A model generated the notes under the pieces. It did no database searches and was not told where the DNA came from. It was given only the letters and a program-made list of their open reading frames with translations. The position numbers and the translations under genes were made by a program. Positions 40,436 through 50,248 of a stretch of DNA of 55,442 nucleotides are shown piece by piece. Source of the stretch: an uncultured Clostridia bacterium (GTDB lineage Bacteria > Bacillota > Clostridia > Lachnospirales > Anaerotignaceae); contig CAJTZO010000017.1 of NCBI GenBank assembly GCA_910583755.1, positions 1-55,442 on the forward strand. The letters are read 5' to 3'. Each line of letters opens with the position of its first letter. The first letter of the stretch is position 1.

Positions 40436-43210
40436 TTAAACTTCTATAGTTATGGTACTACCTTTTATTTTTTCTTTTTTCACAATAATTTGTTTTTCAA
40501 TACGTTCTTTTATTTCTGAAACATGAGAGATAATCCCCACAATTCTGTCTCCTTCTGTCAAGTTATTTAAGGCCTTGATTGCTTGGTTTAGAGACTCCTC
40601 ATCCAAAGAGCCAAATCCTTCATCTACAAACATGGCATCTATTTGTATTCCACCAGTAGAGGATTGTATTTCATCAGAAAGTCCTAGTGCAAGACAAAGA
40701 GAAGCTTTAAAAGATTCCCCGCCAGACAGCGTTTTTACACTACGTTCAGAACCATTATAATGGTCAATAATATCTAATTCTAAACCACTCTGACTTTGAC
40801 GACCAGCACCACTTTCTTTTCTTTTTAATTCATATTGTCCGTTACTCATCGCCATAAAACGTACATTTGCTCGTGCAATAATTCTTTCAAAGTAAGTCAT
40901 TTGAATGTAAGTTTCTAACATAACCCTTTCTTTTCCTATCATTTTTCCATTTACTGTATCAGATAAACGTTTGATAAAATGGTATTTTTTTTCTGTTTCC
41001 GCCATTTCTGTTGCATATTTTTGTATTTCCTCAAGAGCTATAATGTTTGATTTATGAGATACATTGACAATATCCATATGATGATGAATAGATTTTTTTT
41101 GTTCTGTAAGTTCTCGTTTTTCTTGTAATAATTGTTCCATATCTATAAAGACATCATTAGAAATTTGTTGTTTTAAGGTAGCAATTTTGGTTTGCTGTTC
41201 TTTTACTAAGGTAGCACAATTTTCAAATTCTTGTTGACTTTGTTGTATTTCTTGTTCTATCTTATTTTTTTCTTTTTTCATTTCTAAAAGTTTGATAGAT
41301 GCTGTTTGTTTGTCTGCATATTCTAAGGTGCTTTTTAATTTTGCAATTTGTTTTTCATTGTTTTCCATTTCTTTTTCTAAAATAACACATTCTTTTTCAA
41401 TTTGTTGTAGTTTCTCTGCGATTTTAGATTGTTGTTGCTCCTTTGAAGCAATACTTTGTTCTAAAAAATTTCTTTGTTCGATTTTTTCTGCTATTTCTGC
41501 TAATTGCATGTTGATTTCATCAATTCGCTTTGTAGTTTCGATTCCCTTTTTGGTGATTATGGTGGAGATGTCAGAAAAAGCACATTCTCCAATTATGTTT
41601 TTTGTTTGTGCTATAATATTATCATATAATGTTTCTAAATTTCCCTTTTGTTTTCCAGTTTCTATGCTCAATTTAGACACTTTTTCCTGATATTCTGAAA
41701 CAGTATTTTTAAAATGCTCTAGTTCTTCTTTACTAGGGGCTTTTTCTGTTTTTATTGCAATTTTAGGATGTTCTAAAGAACCACAAACAGGACATCTTTC
41801 TCCTTCTTTTAAGGTAGAAGCTAAGATTCCAGCTTGTTCATCTAAAAAGGCACGTTCCATTTTGAAAAGTTCCTGTTTCTTTTCTGCATATATAGTTGTT
41901 TCTTTTTGATATTTTTGTTGTATTTCTTCTGCTTTTTGATTCATTTTTTCATATTCTTTTAAAGAAAGAACAATTTCTCGGTAGGTTTTCCGTTTTTCCT
42001 CTAAGTCCTTTTTTTCTACTTGTAATTTTACTTGCATGGTTTCTACATTTTTCAGAGAATTAAATTTTTGTTTTTGGTCTGCAAGTGTATCTCTTAATTG
42101 ATTTAATTTTGTGCGATAATCTTGTACATTTTGTTGATATATTTTTATATTTTGCTTTGTTTGATATTGTATTTCAGATTGTTTTTCTAATTCGTTATAA
42201 TCTTCTAATTTTTTGCTGGCTGTTTCTATAGCAATGGCTAGTTTATCACGGATAAATGATTTTGCTTTTGCTTGTTCTGCTTTTATCTTATATTCTGCTA
42301 AAGCAGGTTCTTTTTGTATAAGAATTTCCTGTGCATATGTCATTTCTTGTTTTGCATTTGAAATTGTTTGTACTTTTCCAAAAGTTTGATTAACTTGCTC
42401 TAATTTTTCATCTATTGTTTTTAAATCTTCTTTGAAACAATTTAAGGCAGTTTCATTTTTAAAAATAATTTGTTGTATTAATACAATCATTTTTTCCATA
42501 GAATAAATTGTCTTATTAGCTTGTAAATTACTTAAGGAAAGAGATAAAACATCATCTTTCTCACAGGATATTCTTTTGATACACTGCATAATGTTAGCAT
42601 GATAACTGTCATATTCTTGTTTTAAAGTATTGGCTTCTGCTTTGATTTTTTCTTGAAATAGATAATATGGTTTTGTGTTAAAAATTTCTCGAAATATTTT
42701 ACTTCTTTCTTCTGTTTTGGCAAGTAATAATCTTAAAAAATCTCCTTGTGCAATCATAACAATTTGAATAAACTGGTTTCTATCAATCCCAATTAATTCT
42801 GTTACAGCTTTTGTTACTTCTTTAGATTTTGTAACAGGCGCACGTCCGTCTGGAAAAGTCAAGGTTGCATCTGCCTTTTGTGTGGTATAACCTTCCTTTT
42901 TTTCTTTTTTTCGGATATATTCTGGGTTTCTGCGAATATGATATTGTTTGTTTTGATATAAGAAGGTCAATTCTACATAAGTTGGGGTATCTTCTTTGGC
43001 ATATTTGCTGCGGAACATATTTGTTTCTCTAACGTTACCACTTGGCTCTCCATAAAGTGCAAAAGTAATTGCGTCAAATATGGTTGTTTTTCCGGCACCA
43101 GTATCTCCCGTAATTAAATATAATCCTTTTCCACCTAGTTTTTCAAAATCAATTTCTACTTTTTCGGCATAAGGTTCAAATGCTGATAGTATTAATTTTA
43201 TTGGTTTCAT
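40436..43210 (-). CDS. sbcC: Nuclease SbcCD subunit C (SMC-like ATPase)
   Basis: SbcC pairs with SbcD to form a nuclease that cuts DNA hairpins and processes blocked ends. The 924-residue protein has the N-terminal ABC half (Walker A LITGDTGAGKTTIFDAITF near 33-51), two long coiled-coil arms with the zinc hook CPVCG about halfway, and the C-terminal half (LSGGESFKASLCLALGLS signature and VDEGFGSLDEESL Walker B). The ATG at 43210 has GGGAGGA upstream; it overlaps the sbcD stop by 4 nt. In a genome full of intergenic palindromes this nuclease is relevant to their stability. Confidence 0.95.
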   Translation of the reverse strand: MKPIKLILSAFEPYAEKVEIDFEKLGGKGLYLITGDTGAGKTTIFDAITFALYGEPSGNVRETNMFRSKYAKEDTPTYVELTFLYQNKQYHIRRNPEYIRKKEKKEGYTTQKADATLTFPDGRAPVTKSKEVTKAVTELIGIDRNQFIQIVMIAQGDFLRLLLAKTEERSKIFREIFNTKPYYLFQEKIKAEANTLKQEYDSYHANIMQCIKRISCEKDDVLSLSLSNLQANKTIYSMEKMIVLIQQIIFKNETALNCFKEDLKTIDEKLEQVNQTFGKVQTISNAKQEMTYAQEILIQKEPALAEYKIKAEQAKAKSFIRDKLAIAIETASKKLEDYNELEKQSEIQYQTKQNIKIYQQNVQDYRTKLNQLRDTLADQKQKFNSLKNVETMQVKLQVEKKDLEEKRKTYREIVLSLKEYEKMNQKAEEIQQKYQKETTIYAEKKQELFKMERAFLDEQAGILASTLKEGERCPVCGSLEHPKIAIKTEKAPSKEELEHFKNTVSEYQEKVSKLSIETGKQKGNLETLYDNIIAQTKNIIGECAFSDISTIITKKGIETTKRIDEINMQLAEIAEKIEQRNFLEQSIASKEQQQSKIAEKLQQIEKECVILEKEMENNEKQIAKLKSTLEYADKQTASIKLLEMKKEKNKIEQEIQQSQQEFENCATLVKEQQTKIATLKQQISNDVFIDMEQLLQEKRELTEQKKSIHHHMDIVNVSHKSNIIALEEIQKYATEMAETEKKYHFIKRLSDTVNGKMIGKERVMLETYIQMTYFERIIARANVRFMAMSNGQYELKRKESGAGRQSQSGLELDIIDHYNGSERSVKTLSGGESFKASLCLALGLSDEIQSSTGGIQIDAMFVDEGFGSLDEESLNQAIKALNNLTEGDRIVGIISHVSEIKERIEKQIIVKKEKIKGSTITIEV

Positions 43211-44343
43211 TCTTTTTCCTCCCATATTTTTTCCATTACATTAGAAGAAAATTCTATTTGTTCTTCGCTCATGAAACAATTATTTTGCAGTTCATAAAAT
43301 TCCTGTAATAACTGTAATGGGGTTTTATTTTCTATATTTTCTGTATGGATGATTTTTTGATTGGTTTGTGTTCTTTTATTATCATAGTCTAAACGCATAA
43401 TATTAGGATATATATTACGTAGTTTTCCAATCGCATCCAGAATATCATCCTCATCTTTTAAAGTAATGTGCATATAGTTTTCTGTGTTAATGTCTTTATA
43501 GTAAGAGAGAGATACCAATTCTTCATAAAATCCTTTGATTTCACACATGTCTCTTTTTGGTATTAGTTCTATTTCTTCAATAAGAATATCCCCTTTTTGT
43601 TTTAAGGTGATAATACTAACAGATTTTTTGTGATTGACTTCTGAAAAAGAGTATTTTAAGGGCGTGCCACAATAGCGTACTGTTTCACGTCCTATATGTT
43701 GTGGTCTGTGAATATGTCCTAATGCAACATAGTCAAATGCATCAAATACAAAGGTATCAACATTGTCAATCCCACCAACAGAAATATCTTCAGATTCACT
43801 TTTTTGTGCACCTGTTACAAATTGATGTGCAATTAAAACATTTCTTCTTTTTGGTTGGATTTCCATATGCTCTATGACTGTTTTAACAGCATCGTTATAA
43901 GATTCTATGGTAGCATTTTGATAAAATGGTCTGACAGAAGCAGGCTTGATAAAAGGCAACATATAAATTGCAATTTCCCCATATTCATCTTTTTGTAAAA
44001 TAGGTGTGATTTTGCCATCAAAAATAGGAGATACATAAACTTTACTTTTATGCATTAACTTTGCGCCAAAAGCAATTCTTTCTGCTGCATCATGATTCCC
44101 ACTGATTAAAAAGATAGGAATATTTTTTTCTGAAATTCTTGTCAAAAAAGAATCAAAAAGCTGCACCGCCTCCCGGGAAGGAGTTGCTTTATCATAAATA
44201 TCTCCTGCAATCCATACACCATCTATTTTTTGCTCATCTATAATGTGAATGATTTTTGTAAAAATATATTTTTGGTCATCTAACATGGAAAATTCATTTA
44301 CTTTTTTGCCAATATGTAAATCAGATAAATGTATAAATTTCAC
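43207..44343 (-). CDS. sbcD: Nuclease SbcCD subunit D (Mre11-like)
   Basis: SbcD is the Mn2+-dependent phosphoesterase of SbcCD. The 378-residue protein has the five metallophosphoesterase motifs: FIHLSDLHIG, WIAGDIYDKA, LISGNHDAAER, IAHQFVTG and DYVALGHIHRPQ. The start is a GTG at 44343, 7 nt past GGAGG. Its stop overlaps the sbcC start (ATGA), so the two subunits are made in step. Confidence 0.95.
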   Translation of the reverse strand: MKFIHLSDLHIGKKVNEFSMLDDQKYIFTKIIHIIDEQKIDGVWIAGDIYDKATPSREAVQLFDSFLTRISEKNIPIFLISGNHDAAERIAFGAKLMHKSKVYVSPIFDGKITPILQKDEYGEIAIYMLPFIKPASVRPFYQNATIESYNDAVKTVIEHMEIQPKRRNVLIAHQFVTGAQKSESEDISVGGIDNVDTFVFDAFDYVALGHIHRPQHIGRETVRYCGTPLKYSFSEVNHKKSVSIITLKQKGDILIEEIELIPKRDMCEIKGFYEELVSLSYYKDINTENYMHITLKDEDDILDAIGKLRNIYPNIMRLDYDNKRTQTNQKIIHTENIENKTPLQLLQEFYELQNNCFMSEEQIEFSSNVMEKIWEEKE

Positions 44344-44374
44344 ATTTTTTCCTCCATTTCAATTTCAATGATTT

Positions 44375-44532
44375 TCTTTCTTTCAAGAAAGAAAGAAGCA
44401 AAGAATTTTTAGCAAAAACTACGTTTCCTGTTCTGAAAAAAGATTGATTTTATAAGAAAATGCACTAGTTTTTTCAAAAAAGTTGGTGAATTTGGGCAAA
44501 ACCCAAGATTTTGATTTTGTTGATAGATAGGA
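44375..44532 (+). repeat. Hairpin-rich intergenic repeat, degenerate copy E
   Basis: It shows TTTCTTTCAAGAAAGAAAG, AAACTACGTTTC, GATTGATTTTATAAG, a shortened AAAAAGTTGGTG and TTTGGGCAAAACCCAA, followed by GTTGATAGATAG. The order matches the other copies but several hairpin arms are lost. It lies between tex and sbcD. Confidence 0.6.
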
Positions 44533-44538
44533 CTAGTG

Positions 44539-46695
44539 TTACGCTTGCTCAACATTTTTCATAGTCAATGCAATTCTTTTTTTTGCAATGTCAATACTAA
44601 CAACTTTTACATTTACAATATCTCCAACGCTTACCACTTCCAGTGGGTGTTTGATATATTTTTCAGATAATTCTGAAATGTGGACAAGACCATCTTGGTG
44701 AACACCAATATCAATAAAAGCACCAAAGTCAATGACATTTCTTACAGTTCCTTTTAATATCATATCTGGTTTTAAATCTTCAATGGCTAAAACATCACTA
44801 CGTAAAACGGGTAAAGGCATTTCCTCTCGGGGGTCACGTCCAGGCTTTTCTAGTTCTTTGATAATATCTTCTAAGGTAGGAATACCAATCCCTAATTCTT
44901 CTGCTGTTTTTTCTTTGGAAAGTATTTTTTGAGAAATATTTTTAACTACTTTTTGTTGTACATCTTCTAAAGTATAGCCAGCTGTTTTTAAAAGTGCTTC
45001 GGCTGCCTTATAACTTTCAGGGTGTACACCAGTATTATCTAAAATTGTTTCACTTTCAGGAATCCTTAAAAAGCCTGCACATTGTTCAAAAGCTTTTGGT
45101 CCTAATTTTGGTACTTTTAAAAGTTCTTTTCTAGCTTTAAATTTTCCGTTTTCCTCTCTATATTTTAAAATATTTTTTGCGACTGCATTACTAATTCCTG
45201 CAACATAGGAAAGTAAAGAAGGAGAAGCGGTATTTAAATCAACACCAACTGCATTTACACAACTTTCAACAACACCGCCTAATGCTTCCCCCAAGCGTTT
45301 TTGATTCATATCATGTTGATATTGTCCTACGCCAATAGATTTTGGGTCTATTTTTACCAATTCGGCGAGTGGGTCTTGTAAACGTCTTCCGATAGAAACA
45401 GCACTTCTTAAAGCAACATCAAAATCTGGAAATTCTTCTGCGCCCAGTTTAGAAGCAGAATAAACAGAAGCGCCCGCTTCATTGACAATAATATAAAATA
45501 CAGGTCTGTCGATTGCTTTTAATAATTCCTCTGCTACAAAAAGCTCTGATTCACGGGAAGCAGTTCCGTTTCCAATAGCAATTACATCTACATGATATTG
45601 TTCAATCAGTTGTTTTAATTTTTGTTTCGCTTCTTCTGTTTTCTTTTGTGGTGCAGTAGGATAAACAACTGCTGTATCTAGTGTTTTTCCAGTCTGGTCA
45701 ATGACAGCAATTTTACAGCCTGTCCGAAAAGCAGGGTCCAAGGCTAACACCACTTTATCTTTGATAGGTGGTTGCAACAAAAGCTGTTTTAAGTTTTCAC
45801 GAAATACCTTAATCGCATTTTCTTCTGCTTGTTCTGTCAAGTCATTTCGGATTTCTCTTTCCAAAGAGGGCGCAATTAAACGCTTATAGCTATCTGCTAT
45901 AACTTCTTGTAAGATTTCTTTAGTACTACTACTTTTAATAATTATTTTATGCTCTAATTTTTGAAGTAAATTGTCTTCTTCTTCCAAAGAAATTTTTACT
46001 GTCAAAAAATTTTCTTTTTCTCCTCGGTTGATGGCTAAAACTCTGTGACCGGCTGTTTTTTTAATGGGTTCTTTAAAATCATAATAGATTTCATATACAG
46101 ATTGTGTTGTTTCATCAGTAGCTTTTGCAGTCAGAAAACCATTTTTGATAGTTTCTGTTCTTAACATCTTTCTTAAATCAGCATCATCAGAAATGCGTTC
46201 TGCTAAAATATCTTTTGCACCAGCAAGCGCTTCTTCGATAGTTTCAACATTTTTTTCGGTGTTGATAAAGTTTTTTGCTACATTTTCTATACTGTCCGGT
46301 AAAAGCTGTAAAAAGATAAAATCAGCGAGTGGCTCTAATCCTTTTTCTTTCGCAATGGTTGCTCTCGTCCGGCGTTTTGGTCGGAAAGGACGGTAAATAT
46401 CTTCTATTTCTGTCATGGTTTCTGCTAAAGTAAGTTTTTGTTCTAATTCTTCTGTCATGTTACCCTGTTCTGTAATGGTATTTCTGACTTGTTCTCTTTT
46501 TTCTTCTAAATTACGTAAATAAACAAGCCTTTCTGATAAACTGCGCAATACTTGGTCATCTAAAGAGCCAGTCATTTCTTTTCGATAGCGGGCGATAAAA
46601 GGAATGGTGTTTCCTTCATCAATGAGTTTTATGACGTTTTCAATTTGTGATTGTTTTAATTCAAATTCTTGTTGCAATTTTAATGCGATTTCCAT
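44539..46695 (-). CDS. tex: Tex-family RNA-binding transcription accessory protein
   Basis: This 718-residue cytoplasmic protein has the N-terminal helical Tex domain, a YqgF-like RNase H fold (about 310-440; VLALDPAFRTGCKIAVID), helix-hairpin-helix motifs (LLSYVAGISNAVAKNIL and LLKVPKLGPKAFEQCAGF) and a C-terminal S1 RNA-binding domain (about 640-715; GTVRNVIDFGAFIDIGVH). Tex proteins bind RNA and are linked to transcription fidelity and stress survival. A GGGGGAA site precedes the ATG. It lies 15 nt behind the MBL hydrolase gene, so the two may be co-transcribed. Confidence 0.95.
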   Translation of the reverse strand: MEIALKLQQEFELKQSQIENVIKLIDEGNTIPFIARYRKEMTGSLDDQVLRSLSERLVYLRNLEEKREQVRNTITEQGNMTEELEQKLTLAETMTEIEDIYRPFRPKRRTRATIAKEKGLEPLADFIFLQLLPDSIENVAKNFINTEKNVETIEEALAGAKDILAERISDDADLRKMLRTETIKNGFLTAKATDETTQSVYEIYYDFKEPIKKTAGHRVLAINRGEKENFLTVKISLEEEDNLLQKLEHKIIIKSSSTKEILQEVIADSYKRLIAPSLEREIRNDLTEQAEENAIKVFRENLKQLLLQPPIKDKVVLALDPAFRTGCKIAVIDQTGKTLDTAVVYPTAPQKKTEEAKQKLKQLIEQYHVDVIAIGNGTASRESELFVAEELLKAIDRPVFYIIVNEAGASVYSASKLGAEEFPDFDVALRSAVSIGRRLQDPLAELVKIDPKSIGVGQYQHDMNQKRLGEALGGVVESCVNAVGVDLNTASPSLLSYVAGISNAVAKNILKYREENGKFKARKELLKVPKLGPKAFEQCAGFLRIPESETILDNTGVHPESYKAAEALLKTAGYTLEDVQQKVVKNISQKILSKEKTAEELGIGIPTLEDIIKELEKPGRDPREEMPLPVLRSDVLAIEDLKPDMILKGTVRNVIDFGAFIDIGVHQDGLVHISELSEKYIKHPLEVVSVGDIVNVKVVSIDIAKKRIALTMKNVEQA

Positions 46696-46710
46696 GATAG
46701 TTCCCCCTAG

Positions 46711-47718
46711 TTATAATGCAATTTTATTTTTTGCTTCTGTTTTACTGCAAAGTAAGCGATAATGATTGATATTTCCTTCTAATCTTTCGACAACATGGAT
46801 TGCGATAAGATAGTCTAAATGTGCAATCGTTTCTCCAACTGCAAACCATCTTTGAGAAATCGGAAATTCTTCCCAACATTTTCCTCTCATAGACCACTTT
46901 AAAAAGGAAGCTATTTTATAAGCTGTTAAAGGCTGTTTTTGTGATAAAATATAAATCGTATCTTCTAAACGCATTTTATGGTGCTGTATGATTTGCTCAA
47001 TTCGTGTATAAATGTTACTATCATTTTTTCTGTGGGCAGGAAAAGCAATTTGTATAGGTATTTGTTTTATTTTATTAAGGCTTTTTATGTAGTCTCCTAA
47101 AGAATTTTCGATACCTATCCATGATGTAATATTAGGTGTAATATCGAATAAAATATGGTCTGCAGTAAATAATATTTTTTGTTGTGGAATGTAAAGACAC
47201 ATTTGTCCGGGTGTATGTCCGGGTACAAGGATTGTTTGTAAAACACAATCACCAATTTGTATGGTATCACCATCTTTTAATGGAATTGCCTTAAACATAC
47301 CATTTGGTGCAAAACTACGTGCAGGATTTGTGTTTTGTAAAATTTTTATATATTCTTTCAGAAATCCTTCCTGCTCAAATTTTTGGTCTGTTTTAAGCCA
47401 TGTATTACCATTGATTGATGCTACTAGATAATCATAGTCTATTTTTCCCATATAAATAGGACAATCTTTAAATTTATGGACTAAACCTGTATGGTCAGAA
47501 TGTAAATGCGTTAAAAAAAGAGAAGGATATTCTATTCCCAATTCTTTTATCCCATTTTCTAAAGCTTTTTCACATTCTGGTCTGTTGAATCCTGTATCAA
47601 TGATGAGTGCTTCTTTTCCAGATTGTAATACATAGCAGTTTAAGTTTTTTAATGGATTATCTGGCAAAGGGATATCTATTTGAAAGATAGCAGGTAGGTC
47701 ATTTACTTTTGTTACCAA
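46711..47718 (-). CDS. MBL-fold metallohydrolase with a C-terminal winged-helix-like domain
   Basis: This 335-residue protein has the metallo-beta-lactamase fold with the metal-binding THLHSDHTG near residue 85 and later histidines (GHTPGQMCLYI, ADHILFDI, FPAHRKN). The C-terminus (about 255-335) looks like the helical domain found in LACTB2-type MBL proteins (AHLDYLIAIHVVERLEG). The substrate is unknown; hydrolysis of a thioester, lactone or RNA would all be possible. The start is a TTG at 47718, 9 nt after AAAGGAG; the longer frame to 47820 has no site. tex follows after 15 nt. Confidence 0.85.
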   Translation of the reverse strand: MVTKVNDLPAIFQIDIPLPDNPLKNLNCYVLQSGKEALIIDTGFNRPECEKALENGIKELGIEYPSLFLTHLHSDHTGLVHKFKDCPIYMGKIDYDYLVASINGNTWLKTDQKFEQEGFLKEYIKILQNTNPARSFAPNGMFKAIPLKDGDTIQIGDCVLQTILVPGHTPGQMCLYIPQQKILFTADHILFDITPNITSWIGIENSLGDYIKSLNKIKQIPIQIAFPAHRKNDSNIYTRIEQIIQHHKMRLEDTIYILSQKQPLTAYKIASFLKWSMRGKCWEEFPISQRWFAVGETIAHLDYLIAIHVVERLEGNINHYRLLCSKTEAKNKIAL

Positions 47719-48045
47719 AAAAATCAACTCCTTTTTACACACACTTATTATATGTTTTTTTATGTGATTTCTCAAGTATGAATCTGTTTTATTTCTATTT
47801 CTTCTGATTATCATAGCCATAGTATAAAAAAATGTGGTATAATAAATTTACTTTTTTGACGCTTTTTTGAAAGAAAGTGAAATAAAGAACTTTTGTGCGA
47901 AACTAAGCGTTTTGCTATCATATGGTGCAGTTGAATGATAATGAAACACCATTGAAAAAAATAGATTCGCTTTTATGAAAAGATAGATTCTAAAAATTCC
48001 ATTTAAAATTAATGATAATAAATAAAAAAATAGGAGGCTATAACT
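47719..48045. other. Divergent intergenic region between the MBL gene and darA
   Basis: It should hold both promoters. A perfect TATAAT at 47838-47843 faces darA but lacks a good -35. From about 47865 to 47920 a short fragment resembles the hairpin-repeat family (GAAAGAAAGTGAAATAAAG, GCGAAACTAAGCGTTTTGCT). I see no RNA gene or reading frame. Confidence 0.45.
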
Positions 48046-48372
48046 ATGAAATTAATCATTGCAATTATACAAGATGACGATGCAGGAAATGTAATAGGAC
48101 ACTTAAATGAGGAAGGGTTTCAAGTAACACGTTTATCCACAAAAGGTGGTTTTTTACGTTCTGGTAATACCACCATTTTGACAGGAGTAGAGGAAGAAAA
48201 AATTAAAGATGTTCTCCATATTTTAGAAACAAATTGTAAAAGTAGAAATCAATTTACAACCTTGCCAGCACCTTATGGAAGTGTGCATGGCTTTATGCCA
48301 AAACCGATTGAAGTAAGGGTGGGAGGCGCAACAGTATTTGTGATTGATGTAGAACAATTCCATAAATTTTAA
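48046..48372 (+). CDS. darA: Cyclic di-AMP receptor protein DarA (YaaQ)
   Basis: DarA is a PII-like trimer that binds c-di-AMP; its downstream partner is not established. The 108-residue protein follows the family closely: KLIIAIIQDDDAGNVIGHL, the glycine-rich LSTKGGFLRSGNTTILTGV near 30-48, and the C-terminal GGATVFVIDVEQF. ATAGGAGG precedes the ATG. It opens the darA-holB-yaaT-trmN6-rsmI cluster, whose order matches the B. subtilis yaaQ region except that yaaR, yabA and yazA are missing. Confidence 0.95.
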   Translation: MKLIIAIIQDDDAGNVIGHLNEEGFQVTRLSTKGGFLRSGNTTILTGVEEEKIKDVLHILETNCKSRNQFTTLPAPYGSVHGFMPKPIEVRVGGATVFVIDVEQFHKF

Positions 48373-48387
48373 GGTAGGAGGAAACCC

Positions 48388-49377
48388 ATGTATACATTTG
48401 AAGAAATTATTGGCAATGAACAAATGATAAAACAGATACAAAAAGCTATTTCGAAAAAACATATTTCTCATGCGTATGTCATACATGGAGAAGCAGGTTC
48501 TGGTAAAAAATTATTAGCAAATACCATTGCAAAAACATTACAATGTCAAAAGCAAGGAATTACTCCCTGTAATGCATGTAATAGCTGCCTTACGTTTGAT
48601 AGTAAAAATCATCCAGATATTTTTTATATTAAAGCAGAAAAAAATAAAAATAGTATTAGTGTAGAGGATATTAGACAGCAATTAATTAAAAATATGGAAA
48701 TCAAACAATATAAATATCCTTTTAAAATATTTATCATAGATAAAGCAGATACTATGACGATTCCAGCACAAAATGCCTTGTTAAAAACATTGGAAGAACC
48801 TCCTTATTATGGGATTTTATTTCTTTTAGCAAATAATATAGATAAGTTTTTACCAACAATTTTATCAAGATGTGTTGTGATAAAATTAAAACCGGTTGTG
48901 ACCAATCAAATAGAACAATATTTACTGGAGCATAACTTAGCGGAAAAGGAAAATGTAGGTATATTTGCAGAATATGCGCAGGGTAGCGTTGGAAAGGCGA
49001 TTGAAATTGCAAGTTCTGAAATGTTTTATGAAATGCGGGAGGATATTATACAAAAATTATTTTCTTTAAATCGTAAAAATTTATCAGAAACGCTTTTGAT
49101 AGCGAAAGAATTAGAAGTCTATAAACAAAGTCAACAATTTTTAGATTTAATGTATTTGTGGTATCGAGATGTATTAATCTATATCAAATGTCAAGATATA
49201 AAGTATGTAATACAAAAAGACAAACAAAAAAATATTATTGCACAATCAAAAAAAGAAAATGAAACAAGTATTATAAAAAAGACAGAAGCAATTTGGCAGG
49301 CAAAGCAACAGTTGTCTGTCAATAGTAATTTTCAGCTTACCATGGAAGTAATGCTGATGAAACTAAAGGAGAGTTGA
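48388..49377 (+). CDS. holB: DNA polymerase III delta' subunit
   Basis: HolB is part of the clamp loader. The 329-residue AAA+ protein has the P-loop HGEAGSGKKLLANTIAK (near 32-48), the zinc-binding cysteines CQKQGITPCNACNSC (about 54-68), the FIIDKADTMTIPAQNALLK segment and the sensor-1 LSRCVVIKL. It follows darA by 15 nt and precedes yaaT by 4 nt. The synteny with B. subtilis and the cysteine set exclude DnaX, which would be longer. Confidence 0.94.
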   Translation: MYTFEEIIGNEQMIKQIQKAISKKHISHAYVIHGEAGSGKKLLANTIAKTLQCQKQGITPCNACNSCLTFDSKNHPDIFYIKAEKNKNSISVEDIRQQLIKNMEIKQYKYPFKIFIIDKADTMTIPAQNALLKTLEEPPYYGILFLLANNIDKFLPTILSRCVVIKLKPVVTNQIEQYLLEHNLAEKENVGIFAEYAQGSVGKAIEIASSEMFYEMREDIIQKLFSLNRKNLSETLLIAKELEVYKQSQQFLDLMYLWYRDVLIYIKCQDIKYVIQKDKQKNIIAQSKKENETSIIKKTEAIWQAKQQLSVNSNFQLTMEVMLMKLKES

Positions 49378-49381
49378 AAAA

Positions 49382-50248
49382 ATGGTAGAAATTGTAGGAA
49401 TCCGTTTTAAAAAGGCGGGAAAAATGTATTATTTTGACCCTGACGGATTACAATTAAAAAAAAGTGATTCTGTAATTGTAGAAACAGCAAGAGGAATAGA
49501 ATGTGGTACTGTAATAAAGGAAAATACGCTTGTATCAGAAGATAGTATTGTGTCCCCTTTAAAAAAAGTACAAAGATTAGCAACAGAAGAAGATTTTATG
49601 ATAGAAGAAAAAAATAAAATAAGGGAGAAAGAAGCATTTGACATCTGTTTAGAAAAAATTGCACAACATGGCTTGGATATGAAACTGATTGATGCAGAAA
49701 TTACCTTTGACCAAATTAAATTGATTTTTTATTTTACTTCAGATGGTAGGGTTGACTTTAGGGAATTGGTAAAAGAACTTGCGTCTATTTTCAGAATGCG
49801 AATTGAATTACGCCAAATTGGGGTAAGAGATGAGGCAAAAATGAGGAATGGCATTGGTATTTGTGGAAGACCTCTATGTTGTGCTACATTTTTAGGTGAT
49901 TTTCAGCCGGTTTCGATTAAAATGGCAAAAGAACAAAGTTTATCATTAAATCCAACAAAAATATCTGGTATTTGTGGCAGACTGATGTGTTGTTTAAAAT
50001 ATGAAGAAGACGTTTATGAGGAATTAAATAAAAACTTACCAAATGTAGGGGACATTATTAGTACTGTTGATGGAATAGGAGAAATCCTTTCCACAAATGT
50101 ATTGATGCAAACAGTAAAAGCTGCTGTCAGAAAAAAAGAAAATGACCCTCCTACCATTAATTTTTATCGTTTAGATGAAATTAAAGTGGTAAGCCAAAAA
50201 AAAATAAAAAGACCGAAGACACCTATGGAGGAACAATATGAACAATGA
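49382..50248 (+). CDS. ricT: PSP1-domain protein YaaT (RicT)
   Basis: YaaT/RicT is part of the Ric complex that in B. subtilis affects RNA processing with RNase Y and sporulation. The 288-residue protein has the N-terminal PSP1 domain and the cysteine clusters GICGRPLCCATFLGDFQPV and GICGRLMCCLKYEEDV (near residues 160 and 200) that carry an iron-sulfur cluster. It overlaps the next gene by 11 nt. YlbF/YmcA partners are not in this window. Confidence 0.94.
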   Translation: MVEIVGIRFKKAGKMYYFDPDGLQLKKSDSVIVETARGIECGTVIKENTLVSEDSIVSPLKKVQRLATEEDFMIEEKNKIREKEAFDICLEKIAQHGLDMKLIDAEITFDQIKLIFYFTSDGRVDFRELVKELASIFRMRIELRQIGVRDEAKMRNGIGICGRPLCCATFLGDFQPVSIKMAKEQSLSLNPTKISGICGRLMCCLKYEEDVYEELNKNLPNVGDIISTVDGIGEILSTNVLMQTVKAAVRKKENDPPTINFYRLDEIKVVSQKKIKRPKTPMEEQYEQ